From contig OZ038462.1 in the NCBI GenBank assembly GCA_964036295.1, positions 6,865,267 through 6,929,266 of the forward strand: DNA of 64,000 bases, written 5' to 3'. The stretch's first letter is position 1. Each line of letters begins with the position of its first letter. Source of the stretch: Plumapathes pennacea (taxonomy: Eukaryota; Cnidaria; Anthozoa; Antipatharia; Myriopathidae). A model generated the notes under the pieces. It was not told the origin of the DNA. It saw only the letters and a program-made list of their open reading frames with translations, and did no database searches. Of the stretch, positions 10,626 through 23,900 are shown piece by piece. Both the position numbers and the translations under genes were made by a program.

Positions 10626-12753
10626 CTAGATGTCCATCTCAAACTGGGGTTCCTCATGATCTAAAGCATAAGATATACACAGAAGTCAATATTATTACAA
10701 AATGCATTTTACCATAAACTTGCACTATTGTAATCCAATATTGTGGCCAAAAATACAGTTGCAGTGATGCATACTAAATCCCTATAATGTACATTTTACA
10801 GTACTGTTTAATGGCCAAACTTGTAGATAAAATATCTTTATTGACCTGAATCCTTGTAATAAGAAACTTTGATTTTTTTGAATGCCACTTTGATTTTTTC
10901 AATGCCACTTTGATTTATTTTGTAATGATGACAAGTTATGAAAGAGGATTTCCTTAAAGCAAGTATTCAAGCACTACATTATCTATGCTCTATCCTAATA
11001 CTACCAAAATGAGTAAATCCTGCCTTTTCAAGGAGCCTGCAAAGCCAGACTTTACAGTTGGGTTCAACATAATTTCACTTGCGAGGCCCAGATGGTGTAA
11101 GAATAGACAGCTGATAAACCGACCTAATCACTGCTTTGAAGCTTGTAAGAGAAATGCTACTTTGATCAGGATGGGGTAACATACCATGCTCATTGGTGGA
11201 ATTAGTTTTGGGGGGTGAAGTCACCACCCCAGGGGCTGCCCCTCCAGGGGGCTTGGTGCCCTCCTCACATGTCACCCCAGGGATGACTGGCAAGTTCCTG
11301 GGGGGAGTCTTCGACAAAGGTGAGTTGCGCAGTCCCAGGAGAAACTTGCGCTCATAAATGATCCTTGTTCCTGAAGTACAAAAAACAAAGCAATATTAGA
11401 TTTAACAACCAAAGAAAAGAGGTTGAAATTCTCAACCCCAGGGAACTATTTTTGAAGGTCTCAAAAATTCAGAATAACTTTATTTTTTTCAATATGAATT
11501 TTTAGTTTACATCTCTTATGTAATCAGAAAGAGAAAGTAAATATTGACACAGGATTGGATTAAATGAGTTAGGCCCACAAAGGCTTTGTTTTCAAAAAAT
11601 GCAGGTATTATCAGTCCAAAACAATATTTCTGCTGCTTAAACTACAAAGAAAATAATGCACACTGCACTAGTTCCTGATAAACTGAAAATGGAATCACCG
11701 GAAAAGGAGAATTAACGGAGCCATAACAATGCAGTTGGGACTAAATCAATTTTTTTTTATTTGATTTTTTGAAGACTTGCCAAGTGCTATAGACTTAACC
11801 TGCCTTTTCTACTGCGCAACTGAAGGTTTCAAGGTAACACCGCCTCATTGTTTTATGCTAACAAACCAAATATATCCAAACAAAGCAAATTCTTGAATTT
11901 AAATTAGAATTCCTAAGACACGTGGGGGCTTGTTTACATCGAGGCAAGTAACGTGTCGCTTTTTCTGCCCCCGCAAAACACCATGACAAATCAAAAAGAA
12001 GAAGGCACTTCCTGTGCGCTTGTTGAGGCACAAGTTTAAAAAAAAGCCGTAAAATACTAAAAGAACAGAAGAATCAATTGCATAACATTCTGCGTGGATC
12101 ATCACAAAAACAATGACGCACGAATCCAAAATGTGAACAGAGCAAGGATTCTTTTGGAAATTCTAGCTTCGATACTCAATGTGCTTGTCAAACTACTCGT
12201 CTTAATGCAAATTCTGCATGGCATAAAGCACGCACGGGAACAAAGTCCATTTCTGCCGAATGTGGGCAAAATAAAAGTGAAAGTCAGCTATGACGCAGTT
12301 CAAATAAATGTGCAACACCAATTCTGCTGTCGCTGGCATATTTTTTTATTTGAAAGTCTTCGGCCTCTCACCTTGCCGGCTTTAAAACGACACTTTGAGT
12401 GCCAGAATGCAGGTCAATATTGTTGTGTCGACGAACTTCATAGCCCGACAAATCGGAGAAAGCAGCCTTGCGAAAAAATTGCATCAGCTGAAAGAACGAG
12501 GTCGTAAACGTGTACGCCGAGCTCGAGAATGCATTTGGTCCGTTTACAGGTGAACGAAGAGCAGCTAACTTGCTCAGAAAAAAGATGCTCGGACCAAAAC
12601 AAAAGACTAACCTCCTGGAGTGGTAGAGAAGATTGTCCCGCCAGGAGTAGTTGAATAATCCACCGGCAAATGTGAAGGATCATGAACGACTACACGTCTG
12701 GAAGGGATGGTTCTCACGTGCGAAGGTACTCTCTCTGCCTCTGTTCCGTTCAT
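10626..12753 (-). CDS. EIF4EBP: eIF4E-binding protein (4E-BP), translational repressor
   Basis: Cytosolic repressor of cap-dependent translation. It binds eIF4E in competition with eIF4G and is released when mTORC1 phosphorylates it. Three minus-strand exons: 12753-12612, 11370-11185 and 10660-10626 (363 nt, 120 residues), the usual length for the family. The eIF4E-binding motif YxxxxLΦ is YERKFLL at residues 53-59. The two priming sites are the TTP motifs at Thr36 and Thr45, in '[18 protein letters not shown]'. Ser64 (RNSP) and Thr69 (KTPP) match the later sites. RTIP at 14-17 corresponds to the vertebrate RAIP motif, and the protein ends in FEMDI, the TOS motif that recruits Raptor. The start ATG is the first in frame. 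All regulatory motifs are present, so mTORC1 control is expected. It is head to head with the PLD gene. Confidence 0.96.
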
Positions 12754-14747
12754 GGTGATCTAGGTTGATATTTCGTGTGTAAACTTTCTTTCAAAACACG
12801 GCTCTGCCCTACGTACTTCTTTACCTTCCAACTCCGCACCTTCCAGCGAGTCACGAGACTCCAGCGCGCATGCCTAATAGCACCATTGCGTCATCCGTTC
12901 TGGAACACGTGATCGAAAACAATCACAAACCTCACACTGTTTGTGTTTGGAAATTCGATCTGATGAAAACATCAGATGCATTTTGAAACTACAGAATACC
13001 CCGCATCTTATTTAATGACAATGAAGACATTTTTTGTCAATTTTAATAGGTATCTGTGCTCACGCCGGTCCGTTTGGTTTCTTCCCGTTCTGTGGGCCGA
13101 TCAGGTGATGTAGACGTCACGAACAAGTGTCACGTAATGTCGTATTTAGTTAGTTATTTTCAAAATGTATTTTCGTGTACTTTTTCCACTCTACATCGTT
13201 TTAAATAACGATGACGGCATTCTCGTGAAACGTCTCGTTGCTTTCGCTTCGTTGTGAATGTTGTGTGACGTCCGGTTGCGTGACACGTTTACTATAAACT
13301 CCCCGAAACATAACAATGGTACGTGCGGCTTTGCCAATAATTAAAATGCTAATGTGACAAATAAAATTCAGAAACCCCGTTCAACCCTCGGCAGTAAACC
13401 TTGAGGGGGGTAGGCCATTAACTGACCATGTCAACTGCGGGCTCATTAGTTCAATGCTCGCATGGAAACCACCAAGGTCACAACGCCTGTATCCCCGCTA
13501 AAAAAGTCGCGATCAAGACATGCGAAACAAGTTCAGAAAGAAAAATAATCAGCTGCTATGCATCATCTCCTCATTTAGTAGATGGACGGTAGGAATTGAT
13601 TATCTATGGTCGCTTTGCATTGTCGTCTTTGTTCAGGAATAATCTGGACGCTTGAAATGCAGTTTTTTCAGTTCGCAAGTTGCTGTGTGACAATTTTTAA
13701 TTTGTTTTCTGCTAGTCACTTGAAATACGGAACAGTTTGAGGGAGATAAAGAAATGTCCCTTATTTTCATACTGTACTCAAACGGCGATCGATCAGGCGG
13801 ATTTCAGTGCAAATGCTGCACAAACATTGAGTGAATTGTGCCCGGAGGCATTTGCGAATTCTTTGTCTGTAGTGCTGTTTATCTGCTTCCTTCTGCAAGT
13901 TCCTTCAAGAACGCTGTTGTTTTGTAAAAAGGGATACATGTAGCTAAACAAATTACATTATTATGTGCAAGAATTTACATGTGGGATATTTTATGCAAAT
14001 CGTTGTTGATTTTGTGATTTTAAAATATTGAAAATCACACCGAAAAATACACCATATCTGACTCCTGAAAACCGAGATAAAAATTAACTCGACTCACAAA
14101 TTAAAATATGGTATTTGATATACCTGCATATGAGAATCCATGAAAAAATGGCTTACACTAGAGTCCAGGAAATCTGAAATTCCCAAGCCTATTAGAACCT
14201 ATACTGTAAATTTTGGATTAGGGCTAGGGTTATTTGGGCTTGAGCTTGTTTCCATGGTGTTCCGGGGAGTCCTGGTTTTAGTAAGTGGGAATGCAGGAGA
14301 GGCAGAAAGCCTGGCTTGCAGCCCAAATCAACAACCCACAGAGCCTCCCCTCCCACCATAACACATGTCCGAACTGTCCAGATCTCAAATAGAGCTCTTT
14401 AGCTATCTATGGTCCCACAGAGCTTTACAGTACATGAATGATGATAGTTCTCGAGTACAAGGGATTGCCTGTATGATGATGATATGCCTAACAAATTTGA
14501 TGAGATTTTCGGATAATTCTTGCAGTCGGTACATGAGAATAGTATTGGAAGTGAGAATGAACATGACCCCTAGAAAAATTCTAGACACGAAAATATGAAA
14601 TTTATATGGTCTGGCCATGACACTGCCTGCAAATAAAGTTAATGAGCTATCAGTTAATTCTCATCACAGTACTCATACATTTCTCATGTGAATAGTTGGG
14701 AGAATATGTAGTTTTAACTTGGCTGAATATTTTCTGGTCACCCACGA

Positions 14748-14783
<36 letters not shown>

Positions 14784-14882
14784 TATATAATAATTTATGA
14801 TAGTTATGATAATATTATAATAATTAATATTACTGACACCTCTTTATCTCACCATATTTTCTAGCCTGATCCTTGGCTTGTG
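12754..14882. promoter_or_regulatory. Shared upstream region of 4E-BP (-) and PLD (+)
   Basis: About 2.2 kb separates the two start codons. An AG at the end of 'ccatattttctag' (about 14865) suggests an acceptor and hence an upstream non-coding PLD exon within this space. There is an (ATA)n microsatellite at about 14751-14782. No coding exon or recognisable core promoter was found. Confidence 0.4.
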
Positions 14883-14897
14883 ATGACTTTGGAGTGA
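14883..14897 (+). promoter_or_regulatory. Four-codon upstream ORF in the PLD 5' leader
   Basis: ATG ACT TTG GAG TGA ends 42 nt before the PLD start codon, in the same presumed exon. Short uORFs can lower initiation at the main start; whether this one is used is unknown. Confidence 0.45.
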
Positions 14898-14939
14898 ATA
14901 TAGAAGAAGCTTCTTGCCCACACACGCAAACGCAACTCC

Positions 14940-17900
14940 ATGGCATCAATGCCACGTGCAGTAAATGGCCGAATGGGACGTCCTTCTAAGAAGCGACATA
15001 GCATCTCTTCAATAGAAGGTGAGCATTCTTAAATTTAGCTGTGTGATGGTTGAGAGAATTGAAATGATTAACTTTTGCACATCTACAGAAACTGGATCAA
15101 TCACGATTGAGTTCACAGATTGGGGCACAGACTCAGAGAACAAGATATTTATCCCAGAGTTCTCTGTTGATGCCAAAATAACATCTGTGATTCGCCACCC
15201 AAGGACGCACCCAATCAACCCCAACCTGTAAGTAATTTAAGACTAATTCACTCCCAAGTTCAAAATGTATAAATGATAGAGCGGTTTTCGGATGACTGTC
15301 GAAAGTAATCGTGTGATTGCTTTGGTTTTGCGTTTGCTTCGCTTTCGGATTGGTCCACACGAGTTTGTCAGCATGCTCAGCCAATCAGGAACAAAACCAA
15401 AACCAAAGCGATGGCGTGTACTCGCACTGCTGAATGGAGAGTAAAACCAAACGCAAATTACTTTTGGCTTCCAATTGGCTGAACTGTTTTCTCTCAGTCT
15501 CTGTGATTGGCCTGTGTGATTACTTTGGTTTTGGTTTTCGACAGTCATTCGAAAACGGCTCTACAGTGAGATCTGATCATGTTTAATCAGCATTCATCTA
15601 AATATTTAGCAAGCTATCAAAAGCTATACAAGTTCTCCATACTGTATAATACTGTAATACCAATGCACTGCAGAAGGAGAAAATTGAAGTGTAGCTCCTG
15701 CACTGAGGTGGGTGAAGGGGGGGGGGGGGGGGGGGGGGGGGTTTCTCAGCTAAGCTTGAGTAGGAGGCCGGGGTGGGGTTCTGCTGTTAAGACACAAATT
15801 TGTAAATTTCACTAATCTGTCTAAGACAAAATGCTCTAATTTATGACCCTCCCAAACATTTTCAGTGTACAAATGCTGTGTCGGTATGGCAATGAAAGCA
15901 TAAATTTTGGTGACAGCAAAGAACATAGATCATTGAACAAATCATGTTGAATTCTCCTCTAACTCAGAAGTATGCTGGTACATTATGCTAGACTCCAGGC
16001 CTGGAAGTGATATCACTATGAAAAGACAACACTGTTTAAAATGCTAAAGTAAATGTAAATAATTTTAATGCTATTTGACACAGGGGACCCTGAAAACATA
16101 CCCTATTCAGCAGAATGGCCCTACATAGGAAACATAGGGAAGTTCCTGCATTGGAGTTCCTGTCACTATGCATTCTAACATCAACCTAAGAGTGTTTCTG
16201 TTTTACTGCAGTTACACCATCGAGTTGACTCATGGCGAGTTCAAGTGGACAATCAGACGACGTTTTAAGCACTTCTTGAAACTTGACACCGAGTTGTTCT
16301 TCCATAAAGTGAAGGCTCGCCAACAAAATGTGCGTGCAGGACATCTGCACCTTCATGAACACCTTCCCCGCCGTCATCTCCCCAAGCGGCCAGACATGTT
16401 TGCAACTCCTGTCAACATGGAAAATCGTATAGAAGCTTTAGAGAGATATCTTCGAGTTATTCTGGAGAATAAGAGATATCTGAATCACAGGGAAACTCTG
16501 AGTTTCTTAGAAGTCAGCCAATTATCCTTTCAACACGAATTGGGAGAGAAACGAAGGTTTGATAATAAAGAAATTAACATCTTTTATTTTTTATAATTCC
16601 TGTCAACCCACATCTGGGACTAGGCAAATTTTGAATCAGATTAGCATAGAAGTGTTTGTTCTGTACCTGATGGGCTATACAGTTGTAGTAGATTTTCTCT
16701 CTTCCAGACAAGTTATGTAAAATGTGCGTGAAAAGAACTGCCAACAAATATCTGAAATTGATGTTAAGAAGAATGGCCTAGAGTTTCTTGTGTCTGGGCT
16801 GGCTACCACACATGTAGGTTGGTTGTGATCGTCCGGGTTAGAGTAGTCTCCAGAAAGACTGTTGTTGGTGACTGACATTTCGGCTACCTGAGCAGAAGTC
16901 ATCTTCAGAGTCAAGTTGACTCACTTGACTCTGAAGATGACTTCTGCTCAGGTAGTCGAAACGTCAGTCATCAACAACAGTCTTTCTGGAGACTACTCTA
17001 ACCCGGACGATCACAACCAACCTACTGTTCACACTCCTGGGTTCAAACCATTTGCCATACCACACATGTGTTACCCAGTTGTCGATGGATAAGTGAGAAA
17101 GAAGAATTTTTGTCTATCTCTGTCAGTGTAGTGTGTACTACATCAGTCCTAAGGAGTCTGTGTATCATATTTTGGTTGTCCAGGGAGGGAGAACTGAAGA
17201 AGCGTGCCGGTGGTCATCGTTTCCCTGCTGGTTGCTGTAGCTGCTGTTCAAGTCTGTCTTGTGGAATTTGGACAAAGCGGTAAACAATTATTTCAGAACT
17301 TTTTGTCAGCCAGATTGCCCTGGATGCAATACATTTGACCTTTGAAATAATATTATTAAACCCTGTACAAAAGACTACCAGAAATACAATATCTGGGCCT
17401 ATCCTAAAGCAATGATTTGCACTGCATTGCTATAATGTCAATAACCAAAAAATATTTACAGGCTGCAAATTTGTTTACCATGTTTTGTTTTGCTGCTTTT
17501 TATCTTAATGTTTTAAATGTCATTATTTTCTTTTTCTGACTTTTAATCTACTATCTTGTTTGTCTAGGTGGCTCCTGGTTAAAGATACCTTTATTGCCTA
17601 TGTCAAGTATGTACTATTGACTAATAATATTATTTACATAATTAATGAAATATTCATATATTCGAAGTACAGGAAGAAACACCCTTGGGAAGCAGAAAAG
17701 GTGTCTGTAACTGGAACTGTCCGCTTATAAGAATGTGCAAATACAGAGTTTGACTGCACTGATCAGAGTTTAAATAGGGTTAATTTCCTATTTTAGGCTT
17801 CCGTGAGGAGAGCTGTCTGCTTATGAGAGAAAACCTCCTCCCTTTCAAATAACTGCACTGGTCTTGAATCAAGAATGATATTATTTGTGGAGACAGACTG

Positions 17901-20900
17901 ATTATTTTGTGCTTTCAGTCCTTGTGATAAACAAGTGAGAGGCGTGATCCTCCTGGATAGAGACTTCACATTTAAGTACGGCTTGAAACAGACAGGTGTC
18001 AGGCATGGTCTCATGCTGGAGAACCAATCAAGGTTTGTTGAGGAGTGCAATGAACACTAGCCTCTTCACCCTCTCTCCTCTTCCCCCCTCCTCCCTACTC
18101 CTCCCTACTCCTACCCTTTCTGTCTATGTTCCATTATGCCTGGCAGGGCGGGCACAAACTGAAGTCAAATGTTCAGGGTATGCCTGGAGTGGGATAAGGG
18201 GAGGGGTAACCACGATCAGATTTAACTCATACATTCCAAATCCCTAGATTGTTATTTACTTTGTTTACTCTTCCTCCCAGGAAGCTGCTTCTATCTTGCT
18301 GGACTCAGCGCAAAGCTAAGTGCGTCTAATTTATCTTGGAGATTCATGCTTGTCTGTTTTTTTTCTTTTTTTTTTTTTGTTTTTCTTAATTTGTTGTGTG
18401 TTTATATTGCATCTTGTTTTTTTCACCATTTTCAAGTGAGTGGATGAAGTCTATTGCTGATGTCATGGCCACAACTGGAGCTGACTGGATCAAGGAGCTG
18501 CCACACAATTCTTTTGCACCTGTAAGATTCAATTCATCAGTTCAGTGGTAAGTCTTTGGGTGGGTATTTTGGATGGCTGTTGAAAAAAATTACAGATGTT
18601 ATATAAGTAGACACTTTCAACCATTCAAAAGTCAATTAAAAGCAATGTGCATCTGGTTTTACTTTGAAGAAGAAACCAATGATCAGTGTGAGGAATGCCA
18701 TCAATCACCACTTGCTTGCTCACACAAGAAGATTGCTTCTTGACTGGGTTATTGTTTTGGTCCTGATTGGCTGAGATTGCTACCAAACTTATTTGGACCG
18801 CCAATCCAAAGGCATAGCAAAATTTGTTGCAAAACCAAAGCCATCACACATTTTCTATAAGTTTTGATAGTAATCCAAAAACCACTCTAATACACTATTG
18901 TCTGACTACAAGGTTTATAGATGGTGCTTCCTATTTCGATGCGGTGGCAAATTCTCTGGAAGAAGCCAAGGAAGAAATTCTCATTGCTGGCTGGTGGTAA
19001 GTAATGTTGCATGCTTACCATGTTAAACCTGCCTTTTGAAAGCCCCAAGGTGTGGCGGCCCTGATTCTTGTCTCAACCTGCCCTAGACAAAATACATGCC
19101 ACTTTCTCCATAATGAAGAGCTAAATTTAGCTGACTTTATACTGTACGATAAGGTACAGTGGATAGTGTGACTATTACCTGATTGGTAAGTGCTCATGGC
19201 CAATGTGTATAATTACAGTGTATAATTCAACACAGCATGTGTGTCAGCCCGACGTGAGTATGCCAATCTGGCATCAAACTTGACTTTTCTCTTCTTTCAT
19301 TTGCAAATTAGTTAGTCATATCTCATAGAAGAAACAAAACACAATGTCAGCCTGCTCTGTTGAGTTATAGAAAGCACTTGGGAATATTGGAAAGAACACA
19401 CAAGAAGTGTAGAGGTTCAACCGCTCTGCAGTGTCGTGCTTCTCCGCGCTTCTCTCTTGTTCTTTCAAATCCCCAAGTGCTTCTGTAACTCAATAAATCA
19501 TGCTGATGCAAGTTTTTTTTTTTTCTTTATGTTAAATCAGAACTTTGTTTCTGATCACGCCAAAACTGAAATGGCTCATTTTCATTGTCAATATGTAACT
19601 GAAACCAGAATAAGACCGTTGCCTCATATTGTTTACCATATTGTTTGTTTGTTTGCTTGTTTGTTGGTCTGGTTAGGATCAGTCCCGAGCTGCACCTCCA
19701 TCGTCCGGTAACACATGGGATCAAGTGGAGACTTGATGAGATCTTACGAAGGAAAGCTGTAAGTCAAGATCAAATGGAATGCACAGTACTTGTTGTGAGA
19801 ACTAGTTAATGATGCAACATTTCAAGCATAATTAGCCCTTTGTCAGAGCAAGTGAGCACTTCCTAAATATGAAGGGCTAAATGCTCAAATCATCAGCTTA
19901 AAACATTTTTACAGTGTTAGCTTTCCCAGTTTTTTTTTTTTTTTTTTTTTGGGGGGGGGGGGGGGGGGGTACAGTCATAGTTTAGTGCAAGCATTTTAGT
20001 CTGAAATAGGGTATTGATTCTTTTCTCTTTGGTCTGGAATAGGGTAGTAGATTTGCTCATATTTGTATTTGGTCTGAAATGTGGTGCAAAGTTTAAAATA
20101 GGGTTGAAAAATAGTCTATTTCATCTGAAATAGGGTAAGGTCTAGTCTATTAAAATAGGGTTGAAAAAGAGTCTATTTCATCTGAAATAAGGGTTTTTGA
20201 GAACCGGGAGGCACACTATCCCCTCCCCCTCCCCCTTCTTTTTTCTTTGTTTTCCTAATCCATCCCTTACTGGTTCTTGTTTGTGTGTCCCCCCCCCTTT
20301 TTTTTGTTCTTTTTTAACCTTATTTGTTTGTTTTCAGGTAAGTGGTGTCAAAATCTACATTCTTGTGTACAAGGAAGTTGAGCTGGCCTTAACCATCAAC
20401 AGTGCTCACACGAAATCAACCTTTTTGGGTTTACACTCAACAAACATAAAGGTGATGACACCCTCTGCAGACGCACGCTAATCACATTCAAACCAGGGTA
20501 ACTGTAGCGCTGCGCCAATCACGGAGGTCGTAAGAGAATGTCTTTAACCAATCAGAATCCAACAAGGGCTGGGCGGCTAATCAGCAGCGAAGCAAACGTC
20601 AATGCCAATTTCCGGGGCTTCTTCAATATTCAATCTGTACTTCCAGAACTTTCAGTATCTCCTGATGCAACGATCACCATCTTGGATTTCATTATTAGCC
20701 TCGTTATCAAGATGCCATGAGGAGGGTATACAGTAAAAACTCGCTATCAAGGGAACCGAGAAATAGCGGGGTTCTGCCAAGGGGGAATTTCTATCAAGTT
20801 CGTTTTCAAAGGAAATCGATTTCTGTTCGAGATAGCGGGAATTTTGAGATAACCGGGGGGCTCTACTGTATTTGGTTTACCGGCCGAATAACAAAGAATG

Positions 20901-23900
20901 CCGAACAATCCAGTTACCAACTGTGTGACGTTCTTATTGCAGGTGTTACGTCACCCAGATCACGTGCCCGGGGCGGGTGTGATGTATTGGGCGCACCACG
21001 AGAAGTTGGTCGTTGTGGACCAGAAGGTGGCTTACCTGGGTGGTACGTTCATCAGTTAAAGCAACAGATCAGTAGCAGCTTCACTTAGCATGGGTATACT
21101 ATTGGTAATGTTGATAGTAGCAGGCTAGTACACCCTAACGAAATTGTATTACTTTTTTCGTGTCGTATGCGACAGAAAACCAAATCACGGAGTGGTTTTT
21201 CATTCATGTCGTAAGCGAAAGTTGCAACATGTAAATCGGGCTTTACCGACGCGCTATCAGTGGTGAAGGATCAGCGTCGGCTTTCCGCTTAGCGGGTTGC
21301 GTTCCGAAAAGAGTCGCTTGCCAATTAATTTTTCGAGTGCGTCCAAGCGGACGCACTTGCTGGAATTTTTTGCGTCCAAATTGAGATTTGTGCGTCCCGG
21401 GACGCAATGACGCGCGGTAATATTGATAGTAGCAGGCTAGTACACTTGCTCCGACGAAGGGCCAACACTCAAAACGTCAGCTTACACATACCTTGACAGC
21501 AGTGAGCTTATTTATCCACACCAACCTTGTGCTGACACGTTATGTGGCACTAGCAGTAGCAGTTGCAGCCAGAGCGAAAGTAGTAGCGCATCGGTTTTGT
21601 TGTAGTTGTAGTACTAATGTTTCTACGTTACAGTAGCAGTAGCGGCAGCCGTAGCGAAAGTTATTGCAACTGTAGTAGCGCAGTAGTTCTGTTGTAGTTG
21701 TAGTGGTATTTTTCTAAGTTATAGTAGCAGTATAGCTCGAAGGTTGGTTCTATCGTAGTTGTAGTGGTATTTTTCCAAGTTGTAGTAGTATTAGCATCAG
21801 CAGCAGTATAGCGAAAGTAGCAGTGCAGTGGCTCTGTATACTTGCAGGTGGCAAGTATTTTTTTTAGGGGGTGGTACGTTTAGTTGCACGCCAGAGGCGC
21901 GCATGAACTGGCCATGAGTGAGTAAGTGCAGATTGTTGGGCTCTTTCAGGACTTGACTTGTGCTTTGGTCGCTGGGACGACACTTCTCATCGCTTGATAG
22001 ACTTCGGTTCCGTTGCTCCGCCCTTCAAACCTCCAGTCCAACCTACAAAGACGGTCAGTAATCATGGTTTCAATCTTTCCATTCTACACTCTATTTACCT
22101 CAGCCCACCCGTTGTGTCACATTAACCACTTTGCTGCCGCGGTTTACCGACCACATACCGACACACATACCGACCACATACCGAAACAACGTACGTGATA
22201 CCGACCACGTGCGTTACCGACCAAATATGGACCCGCCAGTGCAATTTGTTTACAGTTACCATTATTTCTGAATACTTCACATCGTACTTGTCACTTCAGA
22301 CGGCACCTTAACTGATCATAACGCAACTTCAACATTCCACTGAACAGCTTGTACTACTTGTGGCACCCCGTTACTGCTCCATCAATGCCCCAAGAATGAG
22401 CCCTCCCCGAAAGTAGGCCCAAAAATCAGCCCTCCCCGAAATAGGCCCAAAAATCAGCCCTTCCCGAAAATAGGCCCAAGAATCAGCCCTTTGAAAAAAT
22501 GTAAGCCCAGGGCTTACTTACGGAACATTACAGTAGTTTTCAGATCATGAACTATGCTCTTTTTTTATTACTATACTGTGTCCAGGAAGCAACAATTGGT
22601 CGAATCGGTTCCTTGATTGTGGAAGGCATGTTGGACAGCCCCGTGCCTTCTCGCAAAAATTTTCAGAGTTTCTCGGAGACTGATGGACGAGCAGGATCCA
22701 AGCTTTGGTTTGGCAAAGACTACTCGAATCCTATCAGGAAAGACTTCTTTGAAGTTCACAAGCCTTACGAAGGTTTGTAAATTGCTTTACATTCAAACAC
22801 GCTCGATCTCATTGCTCTGAGGAAGACTCACGTGATCAGTGACGTCATGCGCAGTGCACCTATAGCCGCACAAGGTTTGGTGGTCACTAGTTCTCTAGTT
22901 AAAGCTAGTTACAACAACAACAACAACAACATATTTTTATTCTACAGTAATTACATTTTTTTCAAAGAATTTTTCTATGTGAAGAGGACTGTATGGGCTA
23001 CTCAGAATAACTATCAAGCTAAGCGAGTCAAGTAGCCTTATCTATGGCAAAATCAAATGTACAAATGCAAGAACTTTAGTTTCTGGTTTCTGGTCTCTGG
23101 GAGATATATGAATCATCCACCGGAAAAAAAAAATCAGTCTACAAAGTTTAGATCGTGCACATGGCGTCGATTTAAAAGACAGTCCAGAATGCATCGCTTT
23201 CAGAGCAACTCTTCAGTTTCTCGTAACGTCTTTTCGTGTTCTCGTTCCAGACTCCGTGGACCGCGGGTGCGTACCACGCATGCCCTGGCATGACGTGGGC
23301 GTTTGCGTATTCGGATTCGCCGCCAGAGACGCCGCGAGACATTTCATTCTCAGATGGAATGCTACCAAGGTTGGTTCCTTCCACAGAGTGATGTAACAGG
23401 CTTTGTCCAAAGTTTAGCTCTCAAAAAAAAAAAAAAAAAAAAAAAGTGAATACCAAGGTCATTCTTTCGTGATTTCTTATTGCTCGGCCTACTGTATGAC
23501 GTCACTGCTGTCGTTTGTCGACTTGATTTCGCAGACGCAAAGCAACTCTGTCTGAAAATTAAAGAAAATCCGTCTGCTTTGGCAGGCCACAGAGTGACAC
23601 ATGTCAATCAAGTGACGATGATGGTTTTTGATTGATTGCTTTGTTTCTTTGTTTGTTTTTGTCTTTAGATTGAAAAGGTGAAGACAGCAGGGAACGTTCC
23701 CTTTCTGCTTCCCAAATCTTACACGAAACTTAAAAATGAAGCGCCTGCTGGCGTGAAGTGCAGCAAGGCCAACTGTCAGGTACAGCTCGATCGGCTTGTT
23801 TGTATGAGAGACACTGACACACAGAAATACAGACAGTCGGCAATACAGTACACAAATGGGGACTGAGAAGCTGAGGCAGTTAGCACGAGAGTACAGTCAA

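Noticed and set aside
16168-16211. Upstream Met for a PLD exon (start of an open frame at 16168)
   Set aside because: It is intron before a good acceptor at 16211; the frame continues from the exon ending at 15227.
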